Origin: an uncultured Xanthobacteraceae bacterium
GTDB lineage: Bacteria > Pseudomonadota > Alphaproteobacteria > Rhizobiales > Xanthobacteraceae
Direction: 5' to 3'
Length of the DNA: 11,112 bases
NCBI GenBank assembly: GCA_955652195.1
Contig: CATPBC010000051.1
Span: 1 to 11,112, forward strand
This document shows, one piece after another, positions 1-6,721 of the stretch. The stretch's first letter is position 1. Every line of letters starts with the position of its first letter. The translations under genes were made by a program, and so were the position numbers. The notes beneath the pieces were generated by a model, which was given only the letters and a program-made list of their open reading frames with translations, had not been told where the DNA came from and did not search any database.

Positions 1-969
1 ACGGTGCAAGGACGTTTCGACCTGATTGTCCTCCATCTCGTGCTGCTGCTGGCGCGCTTGGATCGTGAGGCGGCTTCCGCGCGCGGCATCGGGCAGAAGT
101 TGTTCGACCTGTTCTGCCGGGATCTTGACGCCAATTTGCGTGAAATGGGCGTCGGTGACCTCGCTGTTCCAAAACGGATGCGGCAATTCGGCGAGGCGTT
201 TTACGGAAGGCAGGCAGCCTATCTCGCCGCGCTCCGTTCGCCTGACGGGCGGGCGCTTGAGAAGGCCCTGGCACGCAATATCTTTAACGGGGTGAATGGC
301 GACGGACCGCGCCGACTGGCGCGCTATGCGCGCGCCCTGTTGCGCGAGTTTGAGGTCCACGACCGGAGCGCGTTATTGCGCGGGGCTGCCTTTCCCAAAC
401 CGGAGGCCGTTGTCATGCCTGAGCCAAAATCGCGGGATTTTGCCGCGCCCTGGCGGGTTCCCGTCACCGTAGAGGAGATCGCCGAAAGCGGTCAGCATTT
501 CGACCTTATCGCCGATGCGCCGATCCGGGCTGCAGTGGCCAAAGTTGTGGGACTACGCGACCTGCCGCGGTTCGAAGCCAGTTTCGATGTCACGCGGCGC
601 GGCTCCGGCGGACTGCATGTTACCGGATCGATTTCGGCGACCGTTGGCCAGAATTGCGTGGTCACGCTCGAACCGCTGGCGAACGAGGTTGAAGAATCAA
701 TCGATCTCATATTCGAACCGCCGGAGCTCGCTCCTAAAACCGCCGCCCATCCCGAAGGCCAGCGACATGGCGTGGATTGGAACGATCCCGAGCCGCTTAT
801 CGGAGGCGGTGTTGATTTGGGCGCGCTCGCGATAGAATTTCTTATTCTGGGACTCGATCCTTATCCGCGCAAACCCGGGGCAGTGTTCGAGACGCTACAG
901 GACGTCAACCCTGATCAAGGCCCTTTCGCGGCGCTTGGCCGCTTGGCAAAGCGCCAGGAGGGCCACTGA
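1..969 (+). CDS. Ubiquinol-cytochrome c chaperone (Cbp3-like) joined in frame to DUF177/YceD; 5' partial
   Basis: The frame is already open at base 1 (Thr-Val-Gln-Gly-Arg-Phe-Asp), and the Cbp3 family normally has 40 or more residues before this GRFDLIVLH motif, so the gene starts outside the window. Residues up to about 130 match the Cbp3/UQCC family, which assists assembly of the cytochrome bc1 complex (GRFDLIVLH, DLDANLREMGVGD, a tail of LARYARALL). From about residue 139 (MPEPKSRDF) the protein is a complete-looking DUF177/YceD: WRVPVTVEEI near its start, a central SGGLHVTGSISATVGQNCVV, then VDLGALAIEFLILGLDPYPR and the closing PFAALGRLAKRQ. YceD is tied to 23S rRNA/ribosome maturation in other bacteria. 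In relatives I recall these as two adjacent genes; here no stop separates them. Independent translation of the second part from the ATG at 415 is likely (see the RBS entry), so either one fusion or two products is possible. Confidence 0.82.
   Translation, partial: TVQGRFDLIVLHLVLLLARLDREAASARGIGQKLFDLFCRDLDANLREMGVGDLAVPKRMRQFGEAFYGRQAAYLAALRSPDGRALEKALARNIFNGVNGDGPRRLARYARALLREFEVHDRSALLRGAAFPKPEAVVMPEPKSRDFAAPWRVPVTVEEIAESGQHFDLIADAPIRAAVAKVVGLRDLPRFEASFDVTRRGSGGLHVTGSISATVGQNCVVTLEPLANEVEESIDLIFEPPELAPKTAAHPEGQRHGVDWNDPEPLIGGGVDLGALAIEFLILGLDPYPRKPGAVFETLQDVNPDQGPFAALGRLAKRQEGH
402..417 (+). promoter_or_regulatory. Internal ribosome binding site and ATG for the YceD part
   Basis: GGAGG at 402-406 lies 8 bases before an ATG at 415-417, which is in the same frame as the upstream chaperone. 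This is a textbook Shine-Dalgarno spacing, and the ATG falls exactly where a separate YceD gene would be expected to begin. It suggests the YceD protein (415-969, 184 residues) is made on its own even though the upstream frame reads through. If so, both a joined and a short product may exist. Confidence 0.55.
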
Positions 970-1231
970 AGGCCCGTTCTGCACGGGTGTTGTGTCCAGC
1001 GGTCGAACCGCTATTCTCCCGGCCGGGCGCTTTCCAATCAGGCCATCGAGGCCGTGGTGGACATTCGCGGACACCGCGCCGCCGGCGCGAGAGCTGTGAA
1101 CGTCAGAGGGCAAAGACCACTTCAAAATCATGGATTTCCGGCTGTCACTTTGAGTCCAAAATTCGGATGAATGGGGGTCACGACCACTTGCGAATTTCGG
1201 CACCGGCACAAGCGTGACCGCGCAGTCATTC
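970..1231. other. Gap between yceD and plsX with three short inverted repeats
   Basis: No convincing gene lies in these 262 bases. Three short inverted repeats are visible: CCCGT-N5-ACGGG (973-987), AGCGGT-CGA-ACCGCT (998-1012) and CGCGCC-GCC-GGCGCG (1075-1089). None has a strong T tract, so they are at best weak terminators. The right-hand part (about 1113-1210) is different in character and is listed separately as a possible insertion-sequence remnant. In many relatives plsX follows the upstream genes more closely, so the gap may contain inserted material. Confidence 0.4.
1113..1210. mobile_element. Possible degraded end of an IS21-family insertion sequence
   Basis: Imperfect direct repeats about 33 bases apart are visible. 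GTCAC at 1144-1148 is followed 13 bases later by TTCGG (1162-1166). GTCAC at 1177-1181 is followed by TTCGG at 1196-1200. The octamer GACCACTT occurs at 1115-1122 and again at 1182-1189. The GGGGGTCAC element with repeated, diverged units of this length resembles the multiple terminal repeats of IS21-type elements as I remember them. No transposase (istA/istB) is present, so only an end would remain. It stops about 20 bases before the plsX ATG. The assignment is inference and could be wrong. Confidence 0.3.
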
Positions 1232-2299
1232 ATGGCAGACAAAATCCGTATTGCGCTGGATGCGATGGGAGGAGATCACGGCCCCGCCGTGGTCGTTGCC
1301 GGAGCGGACCTTGCACTGTCACGCTACCCGGATAGTGAATTCCTGTTCTTCGGTAACTCCTCGCTCATCGGGCCGCTGCTTGACGCCAGGGCGGGACTCA
1401 AATCGCGCTCGCGGCTCGTTCACACCGACGTTGCCGTTCGAATGGAAGACAAGCCGAGCCAGGCTTTACGTTACGGGCGCTGGAAATCGTCGATGTGGCT
1501 TGCCATCGATGCGGTGAAAAAAGGCGATGCCGATATGGTTGTCTCAGCCGGCAATACCGGCGCGCTGATGGCCATGTCCAAATTCGATCTCAAGACCCTG
1601 CCGGGTATCGAGCGGCCTGCGATAGCGGCGCTATGGCCCACTCTGCGAGGCGAGTCGATCGTGCTCGATGTTGGAGCATCGATCGGCGCGGATGCCGATC
1701 ATCTGGTCGACTTAGCGCTGATGGGCGCCGCCACCGCGCGAATCCTGTTCGGACTGCCGCGGCCTACAGTCGGGCTCCTGAATATCGGGGTGGAGGAGGC
1801 GAAAGGCTTGGAACAAGTGCGCGAAGCAGGCCGCGTCCTGCGTGACGAGAACTTCGCGGAGCTCGACTACCAAGGCTTCGTCGAGGGCGACGATATCGGG
1901 CGCGGCAAGGTCGACGTGGTTGTGACGGAGGGGTTTGCCGGCAATATCGCCTTGAAAACGGCCGAGGGCACTGCCCGGCAGATCGGAGAATATCTAAAGG
2001 GCGCAATGAGCCGCTCGCTTAGCGCGCGCATCGGTTATTTGTTCGCGCGATCTGCGTTTCGGCAATTGCGCCAGCGCATGGATCCGCGCCGCGCCAACGG
2101 CGGGGTCTTTCTTGGTCTCAACGGTATCGTCATCAAGAGCCACGGTGGCACTGACGCCGAAGGCTTCGCCGCAGCGATCGAGCTTGGCTATGGCGTCGTG
2201 CGCGACGAGCTTTTGGCGAAAATCCGCGTTGCGCTCAGTCACCACACCAAACCTGGCCCTCACGCTATCGGCCAAATTGCTGGCGGAGCGGCTTCGTGA
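1232..2299 (+). CDS. plsX: Phosphate acyltransferase PlsX
   Basis: PlsX makes acyl-phosphate from acyl-ACP and phosphate, the first step of the PlsX/PlsY/PlsC route to phosphatidic acid, as a peripheral membrane enzyme. The N-terminus [15 protein letters not shown] is the family hallmark. [11 protein letters not shown] at residues 104-114, [24 protein letters not shown] and a C-terminal [16 protein letters not shown] are all present and in order. The length of 355 residues is normal. I chose the ATG at 1232 because it puts the family's start directly before [11 protein letters not shown]; an in-frame GTG at 1214 would add six residues. Neither start has a clear Shine-Dalgarno. The stop overlaps the fabH start (GTGA), so the two are translationally coupled. 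The [22 protein letters not shown] stretch around residue 72 is also typical. Confidence 0.96.
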   Translation: MADKIRIALDAMGGDHGPAVVVAGADLALSRYPDSEFLFFGNSSLIGPLLDARAGLKSRSRLVHTDVAVRMEDKPSQALRYGRWKSSMWLAIDAVKKGDADMVVSAGNTGALMAMSKFDLKTLPGIERPAIAALWPTLRGESIVLDVGASIGADADHLVDLALMGAATARILFGLPRPTVGLLNIGVEEAKGLEQVREAGRVLRDENFAELDYQGFVEGDDIGRGKVDVVVTEGFAGNIALKTAEGTARQIGEYLKGAMSRSLSARIGYLFARSAFRQLRQRMDPRRANGGVFLGLNGIVIKSHGGTDAEGFAAAIELGYGVVRDELLAKIRVALSHHTKPGPHAIGQIAGGAAS

Positions 2300-3273
2300 C
2301 TGTGCTTCGTTCGGTTGTGCTCGGCTGCGGGAGCTATTTACCCACTCAGATCCTCACGAACGAGGACCTCGCCCGCAAGGTCGACACCTCGGATGAGTGG
2401 ATCGTCCAGCGCACCGGCATCCACGAGCGCCGGATCGCGGCGCCGGACGAGCATACATCCCACATGGCGATACGTGCTGCGCAAGCGGCATTGACACACG
2501 CGCATGTCGACGCCCAATCGATCGATTTGATCGTGCTCGCGACATCGACGCCCGATAATACGTTTCCCGCAAGCGCCGTTTCGGTTCAGGCGGGGCTCGG
2601 CATTACTCACGGCGCCGCGTTTGACTTGCAGGCGGTGTGTTCCGGCTTTGTCTATGGCCTGGCGACCGCAGACTCGCTTCTCAAATCCGGTGGTTTCTCG
2701 CGGGCCTTGGTGATCGGCGCGGAGACTTTTTCGCGAATCCTCGACTGGACCGACCGCAACACGTGCGTGCTGTTCGGCGACGGTGCCGGCGCCGTGGTGC
2801 TCGACGCACAGCAACAGCCAGGAACACCTGAGGATCGGGGGGTACTCACGGTCCGGCTGCGCTCGGACGGCCGCTATAAATCGAAACTCTATGTGGACGG
2901 CGGCCCATCGGCGACCGGTACTGTAGGACATCTGCGTATGGAGGGGCGCGAGGTGTTTCGCCACGCCATCGCGATGATCACCGATGTGGTGGAGGACGCG
3001 TTCAAGACGACCGGTTACACCGCCGCGGACGTAGATTGGTTCATTCCGCATCAGGCGAACAAGCGAATCATCGACGGTTCGGCGCACAAGCTCGGCATCG
3101 CGCCAGGAAAGATCGTCACCACGGTCGATCGCCACGGCAACACTTCAGCGGCATCGATCCCGCTTGCACTCGCTGACGCAGTTGCCGACCGGCGCGTCAA
3201 GCGGGGCGATCTGTTATTGTTCGAAGCGATGGGCGGCGGCTTCACCTGGGGTGCTGCACTGGTGCGCTGGTAG
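2296..3273 (+). CDS. fabH: Beta-ketoacyl-ACP synthase III
   Basis: FabH starts type II fatty-acid synthesis by condensing acetyl-CoA with malonyl-ACP in the cytoplasm. The full catalytic triad is visible: Cys115 in LQAVCSGF, His252 in IPHQANKR and Asn282 in HGNTSAAS, with the expected 30-residue His-Asn spacing. [11 protein letters not shown] near residue 32 and the closing [17 protein letters not shown] are family signatures. The length (325) is normal. The start is a GTG overlapping the plsX TGA, with GGAG at 2285-2288 seven bases upstream, so it is co-transcribed and coupled with plsX. Nothing suggests loss of function. Confidence 0.97.
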   Translation: MTVLRSVVLGCGSYLPTQILTNEDLARKVDTSDEWIVQRTGIHERRIAAPDEHTSHMAIRAAQAALTHAHVDAQSIDLIVLATSTPDNTFPASAVSVQAGLGITHGAAFDLQAVCSGFVYGLATADSLLKSGGFSRALVIGAETFSRILDWTDRNTCVLFGDGAGAVVLDAQQQPGTPEDRGVLTVRLRSDGRYKSKLYVDGGPSATGTVGHLRMEGREVFRHAIAMITDVVEDAFKTTGYTAADVDWFIPHQANKRIIDGSAHKLGIAPGKIVTTVDRHGNTSAASIPLALADAVADRRVKRGDLLLFEAMGGGFTWGAALVRW

Positions 3274-3330
3274 CTCCTGCCAGTATGGCGCCAAGGTACG
3301 GAAGCCCAAAAGAACTGCCCCGAAGCCCCG

Positions 3331-3359
3331 TTGACCGTGCCCTGACAAGCTAATATCGT
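3331..3359 (+). promoter_or_regulatory. Sigma70-like promoter for ihfA
   Basis: TTGACC (3331-3336) and TATCGT (3354-3359) are separated by 17 bases, a good match to the housekeeping promoter layout. It lies in the 148-base gap between fabH and ihfA, where operon continuity is otherwise plausible. Transcription would begin near 3366, downstream of the TTG that could otherwise extend ihfA to 3359, and this favours the later ATG at 3422. IHF genes often have their own promoters. No experimental support is available here. Confidence 0.45.
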
Positions 3360-3421
3360 TGATAATTCAGCACGATATGCTGATCGGGCAATTGCTCGAT
3401 CCACGGTGCTCGGGGCTGGCG

Positions 3422-3736
3422 ATGGCGGGAAAGACGGTCACACGTGCCGATTTGTGTGAGGCGGTCTATCAGAAAGTTGGACTGTCACGTACCGAATCTG
3501 CGACACTTGTCGAACTGGTGCTCAAAGAAATCACCGATTGTCTCGAACGCGGCGAAACCGTGAAGTTGTCGTCATTCGGCTCGTTTGTTGTGCGCAAAAA
3601 AGGCCAGCGCATCGGACGCAATCCCAAAACCGGCAAGGAAGTTCCTATTTCGCCGCGCCGCGTCATGGTGTTCAAGCCGTCGGCTATCCTCAAACAGCGC
3701 ATTAATTCTGAAACGACTGGCGCGGAGGCGCAATGA
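3422..3736 (+). CDS. ihfA: Integration host factor subunit alpha
   Basis: IHF-alpha pairs with IHF-beta (not in this window) to bend DNA sharply in replication, recombination and transcription. The protein is 104 residues. It opens with [19 protein letters not shown] and has the helix [17 protein letters not shown]. It then shows the [16 protein letters not shown] strand and the DNA-intercalating arm [23 protein letters not shown], including the Pro used for minor-groove insertion. I chose the ATG at 3422 because alphaproteobacterial IHF-alpha normally starts just before GKTVTRADL. In-frame upstream starts at 3377 (ATG) and 3359 (TTG) would add 15-21 residues that do not look like the family. 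The stop overlaps the next gene's start (ATGA), so the MerR gene is coupled to it. Confidence 0.95.
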   Translation: MAGKTVTRADLCEAVYQKVGLSRTESATLVELVLKEITDCLERGETVKLSSFGSFVVRKKGQRIGRNPKTGKEVPISPRRVMVFKPSAILKQRINSETTGAEAQ

Positions 3737-4281
3737 GCGCGACGATGGCGATTGTCGAAAAAGCGCCGGATGCGTTCCGCACTATCAGCGAAGTTGCCGA
3801 CGAAATCGACGTGCCGCAGCACGTGTTGCGTTTTTGGGAAAGCCGTTTCTCGCAAATACGGCCGATGAAGCGCGGTGGCGGTCGCCGTTATTATCGGCCC
3901 GATGATGTCGATCTGCTGCGCGGCATCCGCCATCTGCTTTACGGCGAGGGTTACACCATTCGTGGCGTTCAGCGCATTTTACGGGAGCAGGGTGCCGCCT
4001 TCGTGCAGAATGTCTGGCGCGCCGGCGCCGAACCCGCACCGCCGTTACTTGAAGAGGACGCGGAAGATGCCGTACCGGGGTCGGGAGATGATCGCCCCGA
4101 GCCGAGCTTGTTTTCGTTTTCTGAGCGCGGCGACGACGACGTCGAGACCAGCAAGGTGGATCAGGCGGCGGGAGAAGCGGCGCGGCTGGTCAGCGCAGAA
4201 AATCGGCGCAAGCTGGAAGTCGTTCTCGACGAACTGCTCGCTTGCCGCCAAATAATCGACGGCGCGCTTGGGCAGCATTGA
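3733..4281 (+). CDS. MerR-family transcriptional regulator
   Basis: An N-terminal MerR winged helix-turn-helix covers about residues 14-80: [25 protein letters not shown] is the recognition part, and [15 protein letters not shown] plus [11 protein letters not shown] complete the wing and second helix pair. After it comes a variable acidic Pro/Asp/Glu-rich linker (about 95-145), then a short helical C-terminus ([22 protein letters not shown]) that may dimerise. There is no cysteine-rich metal site or obvious ligand domain, so the effector is unknown. It belongs to the MerR-like protein habitually found behind ihfA in alphaproteobacteria. GGAGG at 3724-3728 sits only 4 bases before the ATG; a second in-frame ATG at 3745 has a longer, less suitable spacing. 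It overlaps ihfA by four bases. Confidence 0.9.
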   Translation: MSATMAIVEKAPDAFRTISEVADEIDVPQHVLRFWESRFSQIRPMKRGGGRRYYRPDDVDLLRGIRHLLYGEGYTIRGVQRILREQGAAFVQNVWRAGAEPAPPLLEEDAEDAVPGSGDDRPEPSLFSFSERGDDDVETSKVDQAAGEAARLVSAENRRKLEVVLDELLACRQIIDGALGQH

Positions 4282-4301
4282 ACAAGATTGGGCTGCTTTT
4301 T
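4272..4301 (+). terminator. Weak candidate terminator after the merR gene
   Basis: GCAGC (4272-4276) can pair with GCTGC (4292-4296), followed at once by five Ts (4297-4301). The stem is only 5 base pairs and the loop is 15 bases, so this is a marginal rho-independent terminator. Its 5' arm lies inside the last codons of the gene. It is the only terminator-like signal at the end of the plsX-fabH-ihfA-merR block. Confidence 0.3.
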
Positions 4302-4370
4302 AGCACCGTCGCGGCCGGCCAAAGAATGACGGCGGAGCCAGACGCGCCCCGACAGACTGCATTCTCGCTT

Positions 4371-4399
4371 GGTCAGTACAACGTACCGCAGTTTTGACC
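4371..4399. repeat. Nested inverted repeat upstream of the LLM gene
   Basis: GGTCA (4371-4375) and TGACC (4395-4399) form an outer inverted repeat that encloses GTAC-AAC-GTAC (4376-4386). The remaining intergenic bases 4302-4370 show nothing recognisable, and I found no tRNA or other RNA gene. It may be a protein-binding site, but this could also be chance. Confidence 0.25.
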
Positions 4400-4444
4400 C
4401 TAGCGGTCCCAAAAGGCCCGAACCGAGCTAAACTCCGTCGTCGC

Positions 4445-4487
4445 GAGACACTTTTCTGATTGTCTCATACGGGCAGCCAAGAGACAC
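4445..4487 (+). promoter_or_regulatory. Triple GAGACA/TGTCTC element, candidate operator for the LLM gene
   Basis: Three copies of one hexamer occur within 43 bases: GAGACA at 4445-4450, its inverse TGTCTC at 4461-4466, and GAGACA again at 4481-4486. The two forward copies share a seventh base (GAGACAC). The first pair forms an inverted repeat with a 10-base spacer, the second an inverted repeat with a 14-base spacer. The element ends about 75 bases before the LLM start codon, a plausible place for a regulator to act. No regulator gene for it is identifiable in the window. Confidence 0.4.
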
Positions 4488-4560
4488 TATCTGCAAAGTG
4501 AGCTGCTTAAGATCGAAGCGTCGACTTCCAAAAGTTCGACGGCGTGCGTTGGGGACCTGC

Positions 4561-5703
4561 ATGATTCGAAAATTCCACGTTTTGTACGTTGGCCAAATCG
4601 AACTTGAAAATATCGGTTTGAATGGCACCCCGGCAAATGAACGGCGCTATTCCGACGAACGCCTACGCGAGGCGTTTTTTACTGCCCGCGATGTTGCCCG
4701 GCTGATGGACGAACTCGGTTTCGATGTGTTGTGGACCGCCGAGCACCATTTTCAGCGTGAGGGCTACGAGGTCTTCCCGAATCTGATCCAGCTCGGCCTC
4801 TGGCTCGCCACTCAGACCAAGCGCCTGAAATTCGGATGCGCCTTTAACGTCCTGCCGATGTGGCATCCAATCCGGCTGGCGGAAGACTACGCGATGGCCG
4901 ATGTTGTCACTGACGGCCGTATCATCATGGGCGTCGGCCGCGGTTATCACACGCGCGAGGTCGAGACCTTCGGCGCGCCGCTGCTCGATGCGGAGAAGAA
5001 TCGTGAGCTGTTCGAAGAACAACTTCGGCTGCTGCTCGCGTGCTTCAACGAACAGTCATTCCATTTCAAGGGCAAGTACTACGAGTGTCCACCGCCGGTC
5101 GATTATCGGGGCTACCAGCTCAAGGATATTACGATGGTGCCGCGGCCAAAGCATCTACCGGTCGAGATTTGGATGCCAATCGCCAGCGGCAAGACCATTG
5201 AACTCATGGCGCAATACGGTCTCAAAGCCATGGTCACGCTTAACGGCGAGAAAATCTTGGATGACGTCGTGCGCGCTTACCACACCGCCTGTCAAAAGCG
5301 CGGCCAAAATAAGCAGCTCGGCCAGGACATGATCTGGGGCGCTGGCGTCTACCTGGCCGACAGCCGCGAAGAGGCGATACGGCGGCTCGAGCCCGCGCAT
5401 GACGAACGGTTCAAATGGTTCGCGCCATTCGGCTTTGTGCGTTACGCCGACGAGCAGGGGCGCACCTGGGGTTCGCCCGGCGCACCCGCCCGCACGCCTT
5501 CACTGCGGGATGGAGTTGCGCAGAAGGCGTGGTTTTGCGGACCGCCAGCTGAAGTGATCGACGGGATCAAATCGATTGAAGCCAAATATCCCGGGCTTGA
5601 CAGCTTCATGATCCATTGGGCTGAAGGACTGCCGCCAGCGGAATTTAAGGAACAGCTGCGCTGGTTCGCCAAGGATGTCATGCCGGCATTCAAGCGATCT
5701 TAG
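4561..5703 (+). CDS. LLM class flavin-dependent oxidoreductase (luciferase-like monooxygenase)
   Basis: This 380-residue cytoplasmic protein is a member of the bacterial luciferase-like family, which uses reduced FMN (sometimes F420) to oxidise organic substrates. The TIM-barrel landmarks are visible: GFDVLWTAEHHF with EHHF at residues 61-64, LKFGCAFNVLPMWHPIRLAEDYAMADVVTDGRIIMGVGRGYH, then PVEIWMPIASGKTIELMAQYG and a C-terminal WFCGPPAEVIDGIKSIEA. The start at ATG 4561 fits the MIRKFHVLYVGQIELEN opening that I recall for this subgroup; GGGGA lies 5 bases upstream. An upstream GTG (4498) would add 21 basic, unlike-family residues. No flavin reductase is seen nearby. The substrate is unknown; the neighbouring SDR, reductase and solute receptor suggest a catabolic role. 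Confidence 0.92.
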   Translation: MIRKFHVLYVGQIELENIGLNGTPANERRYSDERLREAFFTARDVARLMDELGFDVLWTAEHHFQREGYEVFPNLIQLGLWLATQTKRLKFGCAFNVLPMWHPIRLAEDYAMADVVTDGRIIMGVGRGYHTREVETFGAPLLDAEKNRELFEEQLRLLLACFNEQSFHFKGKYYECPPPVDYRGYQLKDITMVPRPKHLPVEIWMPIASGKTIELMAQYGLKAMVTLNGEKILDDVVRAYHTACQKRGQNKQLGQDMIWGAGVYLADSREEAIRRLEPAHDERFKWFAPFGFVRYADEQGRTWGSPGAPARTPSLRDGVAQKAWFCGPPAEVIDGIKSIEAKYPGLDSFMIHWAEGLPPAEFKEQLRWFAKDVMPAFKRS

Positions 5704-5729
5704 ATAATTGGAATTCCATCAAATAGGTG

Positions 5730-5748
5730 AGGGGTCATACGAACCCCT
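5730..5748. terminator. Hairpin after the LLM gene
   Basis: AGGGGT (5730-5735) and ACCCCT (5743-5748) form a 6-base-pair, GC-rich stem with a 7-base loop, beginning 26 bases after the LLM stop codon. There is no T tract after it, so it is not a classical intrinsic terminator. It could still slow transcription or protect the 3' end of the messenger. It directly adjoins the tandem-repeat array. Confidence 0.35.
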
Positions 5749-5750
5749 GC

Positions 5751-5834
5751 TAAGTCTGAGCGTGTAAGTCTGAGCGTGTAAGTCTGAGCGTGTAAGTCTG
5801 AGCGTGTAAGTCTGAGCGTGTAAGTCTGAGCACG
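5751..5834. repeat. 14-bp tandem repeat array (5 perfect copies plus a partial sixth)
   Basis: The unit TAAGTCTGAGCGTG is repeated five times without a change (5751-5820). A sixth copy keeps the first ten bases and ends in CACG (5821-5834), and a strongly decayed seventh (GAAATCTGCGTGCG, 5835-5848) may follow. Units carry TAA and TGA, so the array cannot be read as protein for any length. It lies in the gap between the LLM and SDR genes. The perfect identity suggests recent slippage expansion and a copy number that may vary between strains. Confidence 0.95.
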
Positions 5835-5858
5835 GAAATCTGCGTGCGGACTGTCTGC

Positions 5859-5895
5859 TCACGCTCGGTGGCGGGGCGTGATCGACTAATTCGAT
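5859..5895 (+). promoter_or_regulatory. Inverted repeats in the leader of the SDR gene
   Basis: TCACGC (5859-5864) can pair with GCGTGA (5876-5881) across 11 bases, and ATCGA-CTAAT-TCGAT forms a second short inverted repeat at 5881-5895, just before the ribosome binding site. CACGCTC (5860-5866) is also complementary to the GAGCGTG carried by each perfect upstream 14-bp repeat. This allows alternative pairings if the array is transcribed. No clear -35/-10 pair was found here. Confidence 0.3.
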
Positions 5896-5902
5896 GACTC
5901 AG

Positions 5903-5907
5903 GGAGG
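5903..5907 (+). promoter_or_regulatory. Ribosome binding site of the SDR gene
   Basis: GGAGG lies 8 bases before the ATG at 5916, within AGGGAGGA. It is one of the strongest Shine-Dalgarno sequences in the window and fixes the SDR start. Confidence 0.8.
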
Positions 5908-5915
5908 ACTGCGCC

Positions 5916-6686
5916 ATGACCGGATTGCTCGATAGACATCTTGCAGTTGTTACCGGAAGCGGCTCGGGGATCGGCCGCGCTATCGCGTTGGGCTATGCGA
6001 AGCAGGGAGCACAGGTTGTTGCTCTTGATATCGACGGTGATTCAGCGGCCGAGACGGTCAAGGCGATCAGTCGCTCCGGCGGTAAAGCGCACAGTTTTAC
6101 GCTCGACGTCAGAGAGCGGGATCGTTGTCGCGACGTTGCTGCGCAGATCGAGCTGAAAATCGGTCAGATCTCCATTCTCGTTAACAATGCTGGGATCAAC
6201 CGCCGCAATGCCTTCACCGCAGAACCGCAAGCCGTGATCACGGACTGGCAGGACATCCTCGCGATCAACCTCAATGGTGTGTTCAATGTGACTCATGCTT
6301 TTCTGGCACAGCTCCGCGCCACCAAGGGTCGAATCATCAATATCGCCTCGATCCAGTCGTTTATGCATGTACGAACGCCGAACTCGCCCGCTTACACCAC
6401 CTCGAAGCACGGGGTGCTCGGATTTACGCGTGCGCTTGCGGCGGAGCTTGGCAAAGACGGCGTGCGGGTCAACGCGATCGGGCCCGGCTTCATCGAGACG
6501 CCGCTCAATGAAAAGGTGCGTGCCACCAACCCCGATCTCGTGCGGATTTTTCTCGAGCACACGCCGCTCGGTCGAGCGGGCAAGCCCGAGGACATCGCTG
6601 GACCAGCGATCTTTCTGGCCTCTGATCTGTCCGGCTTCGTCACCGGTTCCATTATCATGGCGGACGGCGGTTATCGCGTGGTCTAG
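5916..6686 (+). CDS. Classical SDR family NAD(P)-dependent oxidoreductase
   Basis: This is a 256-residue cytoplasmic dehydrogenase/reductase acting on a hydroxyl or keto group. The Rossmann glycine motif TGSGSGIG is at residues 13-20. Asp38 at the end of the second strand points to NAD rather than NADP. NNAG is at residues 90-93. The active-site set is complete: Asn118 (AINLNG), Ser145 (IASIQS), Tyr160 and Lys164 (YTTSK). The Ser-Tyr spacing is two residues longer than in E. coli FabG. PGFIETPL and the closing GSIIMADGGYRVV are typical. It resembles the gluconate/glucose dehydrogenase and 3-oxoacyl reductase subfamilies, but the substrate cannot be told. A strong GGAGG sets the start. It follows the LLM gene on the same strand after 212 bases and converges with the minus-strand oxidoreductase 35 bases away. 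Confidence 0.94.
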   Translation: MTGLLDRHLAVVTGSGSGIGRAIALGYAKQGAQVVALDIDGDSAAETVKAISRSGGKAHSFTLDVRERDRCRDVAAQIELKIGQISILVNNAGINRRNAFTAEPQAVITDWQDILAINLNGVFNVTHAFLAQLRATKGRIINIASIQSFMHVRTPNSPAYTTSKHGVLGFTRALAAELGKDGVRVNAIGPGFIETPLNEKVRATNPDLVRIFLEHTPLGRAGKPEDIAGPAIFLASDLSGFVTGSIIMADGGYRVV

Positions 6687-6721
6687 TTTGGCGGAGCCGA
6701 CGTATCGTCAGAACTCGCTCG

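Noticed and set aside
895..1242. Minus-strand open frame across the yceD-plsX gap
   Set aside because: It overlaps the ends of two real genes, has no family resemblance and no good ribosome binding site, and covers the suspected IS remnant.
2338..3135. Long antisense open frame (265 codons) inside fabH
   Set aside because: It lies wholly within a complete fabH with an intact catalytic triad; its translation is rich in Arg, His and Cys with no recognisable domain. It is a shadow of GC-rich codons.
3267..3283. CTGG/CCAG inverted repeat as a terminator of fabH
   Set aside because: It has only four base pairs, covers the stop codon and has no T tract.
4282..4497. tRNA or small RNA gene after merR
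   Set aside because: I found no cloverleaf-compatible arms, TTCGA-type loop or CCA end in either direction.
4498..4560. Upstream GTG start for the LLM gene
   Set aside because: The added 21 residues are basic and unlike the family; the ATG at 4561 gives the expected N-terminus.
5751..5848. CRISPR array
   Set aside because: The units are only 14 bases and directly adjacent with no spacers, and no cas genes are present. It is a simple tandem repeat.
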